Shown: piece by piece, positions 1 to 7,699 of the stretch | How the letters are laid out: the number at the start of each line of letters is the position of its first letter | Position numbering within the stretch: the stretch's first letter is position 1 | Assembly: GCF_001984175.1 (NCBI RefSeq) | Contig: NZ_MTQP01000069.1 | Location: forward strand, 992,001-1,056,000 | DNA length: 64,000 nucleotides | From: Saccharothrix sp. ALI-22-I | GTDB taxonomy: Bacteria > Actinomycetota > Actinomycetes > Mycobacteriales > Pseudonocardiaceae | Direction: 5' to 3' | Position numbers and translations under genes: made by a program | The notes under the pieces: generated by a model | Database searches by the model: none | What the model was told of the DNA's origin: nothing | Seen by the model: only the letters and a program-made list of their open reading frames with translations

Positions 1-113
1 CGGGCTGGGTGGCGTCGCTGGTGTGCGTGGCGGTCGGGCTGGTGTGCGCGGCGGCCGTGGCCGGACTGCACCGACGTGGCGTGCTCGCCCAGAACCGAGA
101 GGTGGCCCGATGA
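1..113 (+). CDS. C-terminal end of a membrane protein (5' end outside window)
   Basis: Reading frame 3 is open from the window edge to the TGA at 111-113. It gives about 36 residues: a hydrophobic helix of Val, Ala, Leu, Cys and Gly, then a short basic tail ending NREVAR. A final transmembrane helix with a basic cytoplasmic tail is typical of MFS-type exporters, but the family cannot be proved from this fragment. The stop overlaps the methyltransferase start (ATGA at 110-113), so this is the upstream member of the same operon. If it is an exporter, the operon would pair export, a tailoring enzyme and import. Confidence 0.6.
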   Translation, partial: GWVASLVCVAVGLVCAAAVAGLHRRGVLAQNREVAR

Positions 114-931
114 CGTTGCGCGAGAACCCGCGGGGCGAGAACCTGCTGACCGACAACCCGGCGCTGTACGAGCACCAGTTCCCCGATCCCGACCACGTCG
201 CCGCCCGGTTCACGCACGACGTGGTGACCAGGTTCGGGGTTGGCCGCCATTCCGGGGCAGGTCGCGACCTGCTGGACGTCGGCTGCGGCACCGGCCGCGA
301 CGCCGGCCACCTGGCGAGCCTGGGCTACCGCGTGGTCGGGCTGGACAGCTCGGAGTCGATGGTCGAGCACGCCCGCGCGCACCACCCGGCGGCGGCGTTC
401 GTGCTCGGCGACATGCGGTCGTTCGACCTCGGCCGCCGCTTCGACGTGATCACGTGCCTGGACAGCGCGCTGCTGTACTGCCACACGAACGCCGATCTGG
501 ACGACTTCCTGCGCCGCTGCCGCGACCACCTCGAACCGGGCGGCCTGCTGGTGGCGGAGATGCGCAACGGCGCGTTCTTCCTCGGCAACACCGAACTGCT
601 CGACGACGTCCGCAGCCGCACTGTCGTCTGGGAGGGCGTCTCCTACACCTCGCACACCCGGCTCTGGATCGACCACGCCGCCCAGCTGCTGCGCCGGCGA
701 CGCGAGTGGCAGTGGCCCGGCGCCCAGCCGCTGGTGCAGCGCTCCGCGTGGCGGCTGCTGTTCCCCCAGGAACTGCGGCACTTCCTGGACCACGCCGGGT
801 TCGACGTGCTGGCCCTGTTCGACTCGCCGGGACCGCGGACCGAACCTCCTTGGGCATCCGACGCCGAGTTGAGCGAGGACCTGTCCGGAGACCGCCTGCA
901 CCTCGTCGCGCGCCTTCGCCAGCCCCAATGA
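110..931 (+). CDS. Class I SAM-dependent methyltransferase
   Basis: A 273-residue protein with a Rossmann methyltransferase core. Motif I reads DVGCGTGRDAGHL near residue 60, followed by the acidic loop GLDSSESMVEHAR and a motif IV-like stretch DVITCLDSALLY. The region after about residue 170 is rich in aromatic residues and resembles small-molecule methyltransferases. The substrate cannot be inferred. I chose ATG 110 because it overlaps the upstream stop as ATGA; the open frame extends further upstream but only through the coding region of the preceding gene. The next gene, a peptide-type binding lipoprotein, starts 22 bp downstream. Possible roles are modification of a small peptide or metallophore handled by the adjacent importer; this is inference. 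Confidence 0.8.
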   Translation: MTLRENPRGENLLTDNPALYEHQFPDPDHVAARFTHDVVTRFGVGRHSGAGRDLLDVGCGTGRDAGHLASLGYRVVGLDSSESMVEHARAHHPAAAFVLGDMRSFDLGRRFDVITCLDSALLYCHTNADLDDFLRRCRDHLEPGGLLVAEMRNGAFFLGNTELLDDVRSRTVVWEGVSYTSHTRLWIDHAAQLLRRRREWQWPGAQPLVQRSAWRLLFPQELRHFLDHAGFDVLALFDSPGPRTEPPWASDAELSEDLSGDRLHLVARLRQPQ

Positions 932-953
932 CCCGCCGCTGAAAGGAACGACC

Positions 954-2495
954 ATGCACTCCCTCAACCGCCGCAACTTCCTCGGTCTCACCGCCGGCCT
1001 CTCGATCGCCACCCTCACCGGATGCGGCACGACGGACAGCGGGCCGGCGTCCGCCGCGTCCACGCCACGCGACGGCGGCCGGCTGCGCGCGGCGTTCGCG
1101 GGCGGCGGCGCCAAGGAGGTGCTGGACCCGCACCTGGCGAACCTGTTCGTCGAGGCCGCCCGGTCCAAGGCGCTGTACGACAAGCTCGCCGACCTCGGCC
1201 CGGACGTCTCCGCGCAGCCCAGACTGGCGGAGAAGTGGGAGGCCGACGCCGCCCTGACACGCTGGCGGATCACCCTGCGCCAGGCCACCTTCCACAACGG
1301 GCAGCCCGTGCGCGCGGAGGACGTGCTGGCCAGCTACGCCCGCATCCTCGACCCCAACCGGGCGTTCCGGGCCAAGTCCAGCCTCGCGTTGATCGACCTG
1401 CCGAACAGCCGCGCGGTGGACGAGCGGACGGTGGAGTTCGCGCTCAAGCGGCCGTTCGTGGAGTTCCCCAACGCGCTGGCCGCGTTCGGCACGTACATCG
1501 TGCCCGCCGGCAGCGAGGACTTCACCGCGCCGGTCGGCTCCGGACCGTTCAGCTTCGTCTCGTTCGAGCCCGGCAAGTCGGTGCTGCTCAAGCGCAACGC
1601 CGACTACTGGGAGGGCGCGCCGCACCTGGACGAGCTGGAGTTCGTGATCGCCAACGAGGAGTCGGCGCGGGCGAACGCGCTGCTCGGCGGCCAGGTCGAG
1701 TACGCGCACGACCTCACCCCGACCACCGCGCGCAGCCACGCGGCCGGTGACCGGATGGCGATCCACCGCGCGCCCAACAGCGCCGTGCAGGCGTTCGCGA
1801 TGAAGGTGGACCGGCCGCCGTTCGACAACCGCGACCTGCGCGAGGCGATGTTCCTGCTGGCCGACCGGCCGCAGTTGGTCGAATCGGTGCTCGCGGGCAG
1901 CGGCCAGGTGGGCAACGACCTGTTCGGCAAGGGCTACCAGCACTACGCCGACGACATCCCGCAGCGCACCCGTGACCTGGACAAGGCGAAGTTCCTGATC
2001 CGCCGGGCCGGCGCCGAAGGGCTCACGGTCAAGCTGGACACCTCCACCGCCGCGGCCGGCATGGTCGAGGCCGCCACGGTGTTCGCCGACCAGGTCAAGG
2101 GCTCGGGGCTGACCATCGAGGTGGTCACCGGCAACAAGGACAGCTACTGGGCCGACACTTTGAAGAACGGCTCGATGTCGAGCTTCCGGTCCGGCGCGAT
2201 GCCGATCGAGACGCACATCGCGCAGCGGCTGCTGACCGGTTCCGGCACCAACGTGACCAAGTGGGCCAGGCCCGATTTCGACGCCCTGTACGACAAGGCT
2301 GTGTCCACTGTGGATGACGCCGGGCGCGGCGCGGTGTACCGGGAGATGCAGCGGTCCCTGCACGCCGAGGGCGGCTACCTGATGTGGGGATTCGCGGACT
2401 GGATCGTCGGCGCCGCGCCCAACGTCGGCGGCATCTCCACCGCGCCCGCGAACACGCTGGACTGGGCGCGGTTCGACAAGGTGTGGCTGGGATGA
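954..2495 (+). CDS. ABC transporter substrate-binding lipoprotein, Dpp/Nik/Opp type (SBP_bac_5)
   Basis: 513 residues. The N-terminus carries a twin-arginine motif (NRRNFLGL) and a lipobox ending TGC near residue 24, so it is probably a Tat-exported lipoprotein. The body has family 5 hallmarks: ALYDKLADLG, LAEKWEAD, WRITLRQATFHNGQPVRAEDVLASY, and the PVGSGPFSFVSFEPGKSVLLKRNADYWEG block. The family captures peptides, nickel chelates, opines and metallophores. A GAAAGGA ribosome-binding site sits just upstream of the ATG. The gene overlaps the first permease by 4 nt. The ligand is unknown, although the methyltransferase and acetyltransferase in the same operon argue for a modified small molecule rather than generic peptides. 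Confidence 0.9.
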   Translation: MHSLNRRNFLGLTAGLSIATLTGCGTTDSGPASAASTPRDGGRLRAAFAGGGAKEVLDPHLANLFVEAARSKALYDKLADLGPDVSAQPRLAEKWEADAALTRWRITLRQATFHNGQPVRAEDVLASYARILDPNRAFRAKSSLALIDLPNSRAVDERTVEFALKRPFVEFPNALAAFGTYIVPAGSEDFTAPVGSGPFSFVSFEPGKSVLLKRNADYWEGAPHLDELEFVIANEESARANALLGGQVEYAHDLTPTTARSHAAGDRMAIHRAPNSAVQAFAMKVDRPPFDNRDLREAMFLLADRPQLVESVLAGSGQVGNDLFGKGYQHYADDIPQRTRDLDKAKFLIRRAGAEGLTVKLDTSTAAAGMVEAATVFADQVKGSGLTIEVVTGNKDSYWADTLKNGSMSSFRSGAMPIETHIAQRLLTGSGTNVTKWARPDFDALYDKAVSTVDDAGRGAVYREMQRSLHAEGGYLMWGFADWIVGAAPNVGGISTAPANTLDWARFDKVWLG

Positions 2496-3436
2496 GTCTG
2501 CGCCGCTACGCGGCCCGGCGGCTGGCCATCGGCGCGGTCCAGGTGCTCGCCGTCGTCACCGTCGTGTTCCTCCTGGTGCAGGCGTTGCCGGGGGACGCGG
2601 CGGTGGCGTTGGCGGGCGACAACCCGGACCCGCGGCGGATCGAGGAGATCCGGGTCGCGATGGGCCTGGACCGGCCTCCGCTGGACCGGTTCGGCTCGTG
2701 GCTGTGGGGTCTCGCGCACGGTGATTTCGGCGCGTCGCTGATTTCCGGCCGGCCCGTCGCCGAGTTCCTGCACGACGGGCTGGGGCCGACGCTCGTGCTG
2801 GCGCTGCTCGCGCTGGTGCTGCTGGTCCCGATGTCGGTGCTGCTCGGCGTGCTGGCCGCGTTGCGCGAGGGCGGGCCGTTGGACCGGGCGGTCACCACGG
2901 TGACCGTTGGTCTGCACTCGATCCCGGAGTTCGCGCTGGCCGTGGTGCTCATCGCGTTGTTCGGGGTGCAGTTGCGGTGGTTGCCGCCGACGGCGGTGGG
3001 GGCGGATCTTTTGGCAGAGCCCGCCGTGCTGGTGCTGCCGCTGGTGGTGCTGGTGGCCCGGCCGTTGTGCTCGATCAGTCGTCTGGTGCGTGCGGGGATG
3101 ATCGACGCGCTGGCGTCGGACTACGTGCGGCACGCGCGTCGCCTGGGCATCGGTGTGAACCGGGTCCGGTTCGCGCACGCCCTGCCGACCGCGCTGGCGC
3201 CGGCCGTGCAGCAGGTGGCGCGGACCACGGACTGGCTGCTGGGCGGCGTGATCGTGGTCGAGGCGGTGTTCGTCATCCCCGGTCTGGGCACCACGCTGGT
3301 GGACGCGGTCGCGGGCCGTGACCTGCCGGTGGTGCAAGGGCTGGCGGTGGTCTTCGCGGTCACCACGGTGGTGGTGAACCTGGTCGCGGACCTGGTCGTG
3401 TTCCGGCTCGCGCCGCGATCGGTGGCGATCGCGTGA
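2492..3436 (+). CDS. ABC transporter permease, DppB/NikB type
   Basis: 314 residues with about six transmembrane segments. The typical N-terminus is present (RRLAIGAVQVLAVVTVVFLLVQALPGD). The coupling loop is near residue 210 (DYVRHARRLGIGVNRVRFAHALPTALAP), and the VFVIPGLGTTLVDAVAGRD signature of DppB proteins lies near the C-terminus. The ATG at 2492 overlaps the stop of the binding protein (ATGA), and the gene ends in a GTGA overlap with the second permease. It forms the translocation pore with the next gene and is powered by the double ATPase. Length is normal for the family. Confidence 0.92.
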   Translation: MSLRRYAARRLAIGAVQVLAVVTVVFLLVQALPGDAAVALAGDNPDPRRIEEIRVAMGLDRPPLDRFGSWLWGLAHGDFGASLISGRPVAEFLHDGLGPTLVLALLALVLLVPMSVLLGVLAALREGGPLDRAVTTVTVGLHSIPEFALAVVLIALFGVQLRWLPPTAVGADLLAEPAVLVLPLVVLVARPLCSISRLVRAGMIDALASDYVRHARRLGIGVNRVRFAHALPTALAPAVQQVARTTDWLLGGVIVVEAVFVIPGLGTTLVDAVAGRDLPVVQGLAVVFAVTTVVVNLVADLVVFRLAPRSVAIA

Positions 3437-4221
3437 ACCGCTTGAACCCCATGAGGAGTGTCGGCGCGGTGCTCGTCGTGGTGCCGCTGGTGTTGGCGTT
3501 GGTCGGGCCTTGGTTCGTGCCGGACTCGCCGACGAGGGGTGCGCCGTTCACCGCGAACTCGTTGCTGGGCACCGATTTCGTGGGTCGCGATGTGTGGCAC
3601 CAGGTGCTAGCCGGTGGGCAGACGGTGGTGCTGGTCGCGTTGCTGGCGACGGTGTTCTCGTACTTGGTGGGCGTGCCGTGGGGCGTGATGGCGGCGATGT
3701 CACGTCCGCGGATCGTCGACGAGGTGCTGATGCGGCCCCTCGACCTGCTGCTCGCGGTGCCGTCCCTGCTCGTGCTGATCCTGGTGGCGGCCATCGCCGG
3801 GCCGGGTCTGCCGGTGCTGGTGGTTGTCGTGGCGTTGGTCAACTTCCCCGATGTGGCGCGCATTTCCCGGGCCGCCGCGCTGGAGATCTCCGGACGTCCG
3901 GCGTTGGAGGCGATGCGGTTGCAGGGCGAGACGTGGTGGCGGACCTCCATCGTCTACACGGGACGGTCGATGCTGCGGACGCTGGCCGCGGACCTGGGCG
4001 TCCGGCTCACCGGCGCGCTGTACCTGGTCGCGTCGGCCAGCTTCCTCGGTGTCGGGGTCGCGCCGGACGCCGCCGACTGGGCCGTGATGGTCGACCGCAA
4101 CCGGGTCGGGTTGTTCCTCCAGCCGTGGGCGGTCGTCGTGCCCGCGTTGCTGATCGTGGCGTTGTCGGTGGGGCTGAACCTGGTGTTCGACCGCGCCCTG
4201 CGGGCGGAGGCGCGGACATGA
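3433..4221 (+). CDS. ABC transporter permease, DppC/NikC type
   Basis: 262 residues starting at GTG 3433, which overlaps the stop of the first permease; an in-frame ATG at 3451 is an alternative start. The DppC hallmark near residue 40 is LLGTDFVGRDVWHQVLAGGQTVV, matching the usual GTDxxGRDxxSRxxxGxR. The coupling helix lies near residue 140 (ALEISGRPALEAMRLQGETWWR), followed by ASASFLGVGVAPDAADWAVM. The N-terminal cytoplasmic part is short, so the protein is slightly smaller than the family norm of about 280-300 residues. It ends in an ATGA overlap with the ATPase gene. Confidence 0.9.
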   Translation: MNRLNPMRSVGAVLVVVPLVLALVGPWFVPDSPTRGAPFTANSLLGTDFVGRDVWHQVLAGGQTVVLVALLATVFSYLVGVPWGVMAAMSRPRIVDEVLMRPLDLLLAVPSLLVLILVAAIAGPGLPVLVVVVALVNFPDVARISRAAALEISGRPALEAMRLQGETWWRTSIVYTGRSMLRTLAADLGVRLTGALYLVASASFLGVGVAPDAADWAVMVDRNRVGLFLQPWAVVVPALLIVALSVGLNLVFDRALRAEART

Positions 4222-5708
4222 CGCCGGTCGTGACGCCCGTCGTGCACGTCGAGGGCCTGCGGGCGGTGGCCGGTGCGAAGACGCTGGTCGACGGGGTGAG
4301 CTTCGCGCTGTCCGCCGGGCGGGTGGTCGCGCTGGTCGGCGCGTCCGGGAGCGGTAAGACCACGACCGGGTTGGCGTTGCTGGGCGAGCACGCGCCCGGG
4401 GTGACGGTGACCGGGCAGGTCACGGTGACCGGGCACGTCGGGTTCGTGCCGCAGCAGCCTTCGGCGGCGCTGAACCCGGTGCGACGGCTCGGTGGTGTGT
4501 TCCGGGAGATCGCCGCGTTGCACCCCGGTGATCGGGACTCGTTGATCGCCACCGCGTTGCGCCGGGCACGGGTGCCGGCCGAGTTGCTGCGCCGCTACCC
4601 GCACGAGCTGTCCGGTGGGCAGCAGCAGCGGGTGGTGCTGGCGCAGGCGCTCGTCGGTGATCCGGCGGTGCTCGTGGCGGACGAGCCGACCACGGGGCAG
4701 GACCCGATCACGCGGGCCGAGGTGGTGGACGAACTCGCGTCGGTCGTGGCCCAGGGTGTCGCGTTGGTCCTGCTCACGCACGACCTCGACGTGGTGCGTG
4801 CGTTGGCGGACGAGGTGGTCGTCCTGCGGTCGGGTCAGGTGGTCGAGGCGGGGCCGACGGCCGACGTTTTCGACCGGCCACGCTCGGCGTACACGGCCGC
4901 GTTGGTCGCCGCGCAGCCCCGCGTCACGGTGCCTTCGGTGCGCCCACCCGGGGTGCCTCGGCTGGAGACCCGTTCGCTGACCGCACGGCACCGCTCCACC
5001 GCCGTGCTGCATGACGTTGACGTGCGGGTCGGTGCGGGTGAATGCCTGGCCGTCGTGGGTCGCTCCGGCAGCGGGAAGACGACTCTGGCCCGGTGTGTCG
5101 CCGGGCTGCACGCCGCGTTCACCGGTGACGTGCTGCTCGACGGTCGGCCGCTGCCCCGGTCGTTGCGCTGGCGTTCACGGGCTTCGCTGGCCGCGGTGCA
5201 GTACGTGTTCCAGGACGCCCGCTCGTCGTTCGACGCGTACCGCACGGTGCTCGACCAGGTCAGCCGGACGGCCGTGCGCCTGGGTGGTTCGGCTTCGACG
5301 GACCCTCGCGCGGAGGCGTTGGCGGAACTGGCCGCCGTGGGTCTGGACGAGGCGACCGTGACCCGGCGGCCCGCCGGCTTGTCGGGTGGCGAGCTGCAAC
5401 GGGCCGCGCTGGTGCGCGCGCTGCTCGCCCGACCGGACGTGCTGGTGTGCGACGAGATCACGTCCGGGCTGGACACGCTGACCCAGGCGAGCCTGCTCGA
5501 CCAGCTCGCCGCTTTGACCTGCACGGTGGTGCTGATCAGCCACGACCTGGCCGTGGTGGCGCGGCTCGCCGACCGCGTCGCCGTGCTGCACCAGGGGCAC
5601 GTCGTCGAGCACGGATCGGCGGCCGACGTCCTGGGCTCCCCCACCCACCCGGTGACCACCGGCCTGCTGGGCCGCGCAATGGAAGGAACAGAGGAGAAGA
5701 GGAAATGA
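4218..5708 (+). CDS. Double-domain ABC ATPase (DppD-DppF fusion)
   Basis: 496 residues from the ATG overlapping the previous stop. It contains two nucleotide-binding domains in one chain. Domain 1 has Walker A GASGSGKTT (about residue 41), signature LSGGQQQRV and Walker B VLVADEPTTGQD. Domain 2 has Walker A GRSGSGKTTLA (about residue 280), a Q-loop YVFQDARSSFD, signature LSGGELQRA and Walker B VLVCDEITSGLD. In many Dpp/Opp/Nik systems these are separate proteins; fused versions are known. It should energise the two permeases just upstream. It ends in an ATGA overlap with the GNAT gene, so the whole transporter is translationally coupled. Confidence 0.92.
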   Translation: MTPVVTPVVHVEGLRAVAGAKTLVDGVSFALSAGRVVALVGASGSGKTTTGLALLGEHAPGVTVTGQVTVTGHVGFVPQQPSAALNPVRRLGGVFREIAALHPGDRDSLIATALRRARVPAELLRRYPHELSGGQQQRVVLAQALVGDPAVLVADEPTTGQDPITRAEVVDELASVVAQGVALVLLTHDLDVVRALADEVVVLRSGQVVEAGPTADVFDRPRSAYTAALVAAQPRVTVPSVRPPGVPRLETRSLTARHRSTAVLHDVDVRVGAGECLAVVGRSGSGKTTLARCVAGLHAAFTGDVLLDGRPLPRSLRWRSRASLAAVQYVFQDARSSFDAYRTVLDQVSRTAVRLGGSASTDPRAEALAELAAVGLDEATVTRRPAGLSGGELQRAALVRALLARPDVLVCDEITSGLDTLTQASLLDQLAALTCTVVLISHDLAVVARLADRVAVLHQGHVVEHGSAADVLGSPTHPVTTGLLGRAMEGTEEKRK

Positions 5709-6256
5709 CCTTGTACCACCGCGAAGTAGGGCCCTACGAGGTCCGCCGGGCGACCGAAGCCGACCTGCCCGGCGCGCGCAGCGTCATGCTGGACACCTTC
5801 TACCACGAGTTCGGCTACGGCTACCGGCCCGAGTGGCACGGTGACGTGGTCGACCTCGACGGCTCTTACGTGCGGCCGGAGCGGCACGCGCTGTTCGTCG
5901 CGGTCAAGGGTGACGAGGTGGTGGGCACCACCGGTGTGCGCGCCACGGCGCCGTCCAGCCCGCCGCACCCCGCCTGGCTGGCCGCCCGTTACCCGGACGG
6001 GAGCACCGCCCAGCTGTTCCGGGTGTACGTGCGGCCCGACCACCGGCGCAGTGGGCTGGCGCGGGCGCTGGTCGACATGGCCACCTCGTTCGTGGCGGGG
6101 ACGCCGGGGTACGAGCGGCTGTACCTGCACACCGACACCCGGATCGCCGGGGCCGAGCCGTTCTGGCGGTCCGTGGCCACGGAGGTGCACGACGCGCGTG
6201 ACGGCGACCCGATCAGCTTCCAGACCGTCCACTTCGAGATCCCGTTGGGGCGCTGA
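5705..6256 (+). CDS. GNAT-family N-acetyltransferase
   Basis: 183 residues starting at the ATG that overlaps the ATPase stop, preceded by GGAAGGAACAGAGGAG. It is a single GNAT domain: an N-terminal strand VRRATEADLPGAR, then the acetyl-CoA binding motif A FRVYVRPDHRRSGLARALVD near residue 105 (the RxxGxA pyrophosphate loop), then a conserved LYLHTDT strand. The substrate is not evident. As the last gene of an importer operon that also encodes a methyltransferase, it may modify the imported compound or protect against it. A strong hairpin follows the stop, closing the operon. Confidence 0.85.
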   Translation: MTLYHREVGPYEVRRATEADLPGARSVMLDTFYHEFGYGYRPEWHGDVVDLDGSYVRPERHALFVAVKGDEVVGTTGVRATAPSSPPHPAWLAARYPDGSTAQLFRVYVRPDHRRSGLARALVDMATSFVAGTPGYERLYLHTDTRIAGAEPFWRSVATEVHDARDGDPISFQTVHFEIPLGR

Positions 6257-6286
6257 GCAGCGGGGTTCGGAGCTTGGTGGTTTGGA

Positions 6287-6331
6287 GCTTGGTGGGCAGA
6301 CGGTTGAGGTTCACACGTCTGCCCACCGAGC
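6287..6331 (+). terminator. Strong hairpin terminator after the ABC/GNAT operon
   Basis: A perfect 12-bp stem GGTGGGCAGACG (6291-6302) pairs with CGTCTGCCCACC (6316-6327) around a 13-nt loop. It extends outward with a few further pairs. There is no long T run, as is common in actinomycetes. Confidence 0.8.
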
Positions 6332-6384
6332 AAGTTCTGAGGTGGCGCTCATCCGGGCGTTCACGGGGCGCCTGCGTTAACTAT

Positions 6385-6396
6385 GTTATCGCTAAC
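6385..6396. promoter_or_regulatory. LacI-type operator-like palindrome GTTATCGCTAAC
   Basis: One base away from the GTTAGCGCTAAC palindrome found at 41047 in the cell-wall degradation island. Here it lies between the 3' ends of convergent genes, with a GCGTTAAC half-site just upstream (about 6374-6381). Confidence 0.5.
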
Positions 6397-6512
6397 AACA
6401 TTTGTCAAGACCCAGAGGTCGGCGACTGAGCGGTCACTCTACGTGCCGAAATGTTGCGCTATTACGGTGGATCTGTGACACGACGAGATCGCTGAGGCCG
6501 CTGAGCTGCGCT

Positions 6513-6524
6513 GTTAGCGTTAAC
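6513..6524. promoter_or_regulatory. LacI-type operator-like palindrome GTTAGCGTTAAC
   Basis: The second near-palindrome, embedded in the longer symmetric CTGTTAGCGTTAACAG (6511-6526). It is 128 bp from the first copy and has no obvious promoter or gene to regulate. Confidence 0.5.
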
Positions 6525-6560
6525 AGTTGGGCCGACCAACAGCGGAAGCCCTCGGTGCCC

Positions 6561-7421
6561 CTAGCCTTGGACGGCCCCACTGCGGAGCAGATCGGCCAAC
6601 GACGTGGCGGGGTGGCCGGTCAACACCGGAACGGCGTCATTGACCTCGGCAAGCTCACCGTTGGCGATGGCGGTGTAGGTGGAGACCCACGCGTCCACCT
6701 GCCAGTCGGGCGCACCGTACGAGGCCCGTGACCGATACGCCTCCTCAACGGTCTCCGGGTAGTAGCTGATCGTCCGCCCGGTGGCTTCCGACAGCAGGGC
6801 AGCCGCCTCGTGCAACGTGAACGCTTCCGGCCCGGTCAGCTCGTACGTGCACCCAACGTGCGCTTTCGGCTCGGTCAGCACCGCAGCCGCCGCGTCCGCG
6901 ATGTCGTCCTGCGCCACCGCCGCCACCCGACCATCACCAGCCGGTCCACGCATGACGTCGTCGTCACCGACAAGGGCAGGCATGAAGTCGGCGTAGAGGT
7001 TGTCCCGCAGGAACGTGAACCCCATGCCACTGGCCCGAATGTGCTCTTCAGTCGCCCAGTGATCCCGCGCCAGCGTGAACGTCGCCTCCGGCCCCGCACC
7101 CGCGAACGAGGTGTAAACCAGGTGCCCAACCCCCGCAGCCGCCGCCGCGTCCACGAACGCCCGGTGCTGATCAACCCGGTCCCGTGATTCCGAGGCAGAC
7201 ACCATCAACACGGTCGGCACGCCGTCAAGCGCCTCCCGAACCGCGTCGAAGTCCGTAAAACTCCCCTTCGCCGTAGTCGCCCCCGGCAACTCCGGCGCAC
7301 GGGCCGGATCACGGACCAGCAGCAACTGCCCAATCCCAGCATCGGCAAGCCGACGGGCAACCCGCCCACCAAGCTGTCCGGTAGCACCAGTCACAGCGAT
7401 CAACGGCCGAGTGCTCGACAT
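6561..7421 (-). CDS. NmrA-like NAD(P)-binding reductase (atypical SDR)
   Basis: 286 residues. The N-terminal dinucleotide-binding motif is VTGATGQLGGRVARRLADAG, followed by LLLVRDPAR and the central LVYTSFAGA strand. The conserved C-terminal region GCTYELTGPEAFTLHEAAALLSEATG matches NmrA/QOR2-type NAD(P)H oxidoreductases or sensors. These act as quinone reductases or redox sensors in the cytoplasm; no active-site Tyr-x3-Lys of classical SDRs is expected. ATG 7421 was chosen because the glycine motif begins about ten residues later; the open frame extends upstream without coding character. It stands alone, separated by about 280 bp from the catabolic operon upstream. Confidence 0.85.
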   Translation of the reverse strand: MSSTRPLIAVTGATGQLGGRVARRLADAGIGQLLLVRDPARAPELPGATTAKGSFTDFDAVREALDGVPTVLMVSASESRDRVDQHRAFVDAAAAAGVGHLVYTSFAGAGPEATFTLARDHWATEEHIRASGMGFTFLRDNLYADFMPALVGDDDVMRGPAGDGRVAAVAQDDIADAAAAVLTEPKAHVGCTYELTGPEAFTLHEAAALLSEATGRTISYYPETVEEAYRSRASYGAPDWQVDAWVSTYTAIANGELAEVNDAVPVLTGHPATSLADLLRSGAVQG

Positions 7422-7699
7422 ACGGCGTTCCCTCTCGATGGTCTTGAGACCCCACCCTAGGTACGCCCCAGAACGCGGAAGAACCGGCCCGCTCCGTGAG
7501 GTCGACAGCCCGCGCAGCCACGCGCCGCCCGAACAGCCCAATCCGCCCGGGGCAAGGCACGTCGACGGGCACGACAGGGAGTCGGCGCACGAGGTTCGAC
7601 CGTTTGCGAAAAGACCTTCAGCAAAACGACAGACTTGTTCAGACATGTGATTCTGGATAACAGCACCAGGGCATTCGACAACTGTTCGACCCTCCGACA
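7422..7699. other. Intergenic region upstream of the NmrA-like gene
   Basis: No supported gene. It presumably contains the promoter of the minus-strand NmrA gene and the transcription end of the catabolic operon. A direct repeat GTTCGACC occurs near 7597 and 7683, flanking a less GC-rich stretch around 7610-7690. I see no clear terminator hairpin. Confidence 0.4.

Larger units (their letters stand above)
6257..6560. other. Intergenic gap between convergent genes (about 300 bp)
   Basis: No convincing protein gene is visible. It holds the terminator of the preceding operon (6287-6331) and two LacI-type palindromes 128 bp apart (6385-6396, 6513-6524). The stretch around 6360-6530 is more AT-rich than its surroundings. 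A plus-strand open frame at 6402-6731 runs antisense into the NmrA gene and lacks coding character. Confidence 0.6.

Noticed and set aside
23-931. Methyltransferase with an N-terminal extension from position 23
   Set aside because: The extension is Arg/Gly-rich and overlaps the membrane-protein reading frame; ATG 110 with the ATGA overlap is the natural start.
6402-6731. Possible small plus-strand gene in the 6257-6560 gap
   Set aside because: It runs antisense into the NmrA gene and has no ribosome-binding site or recognisable motif.
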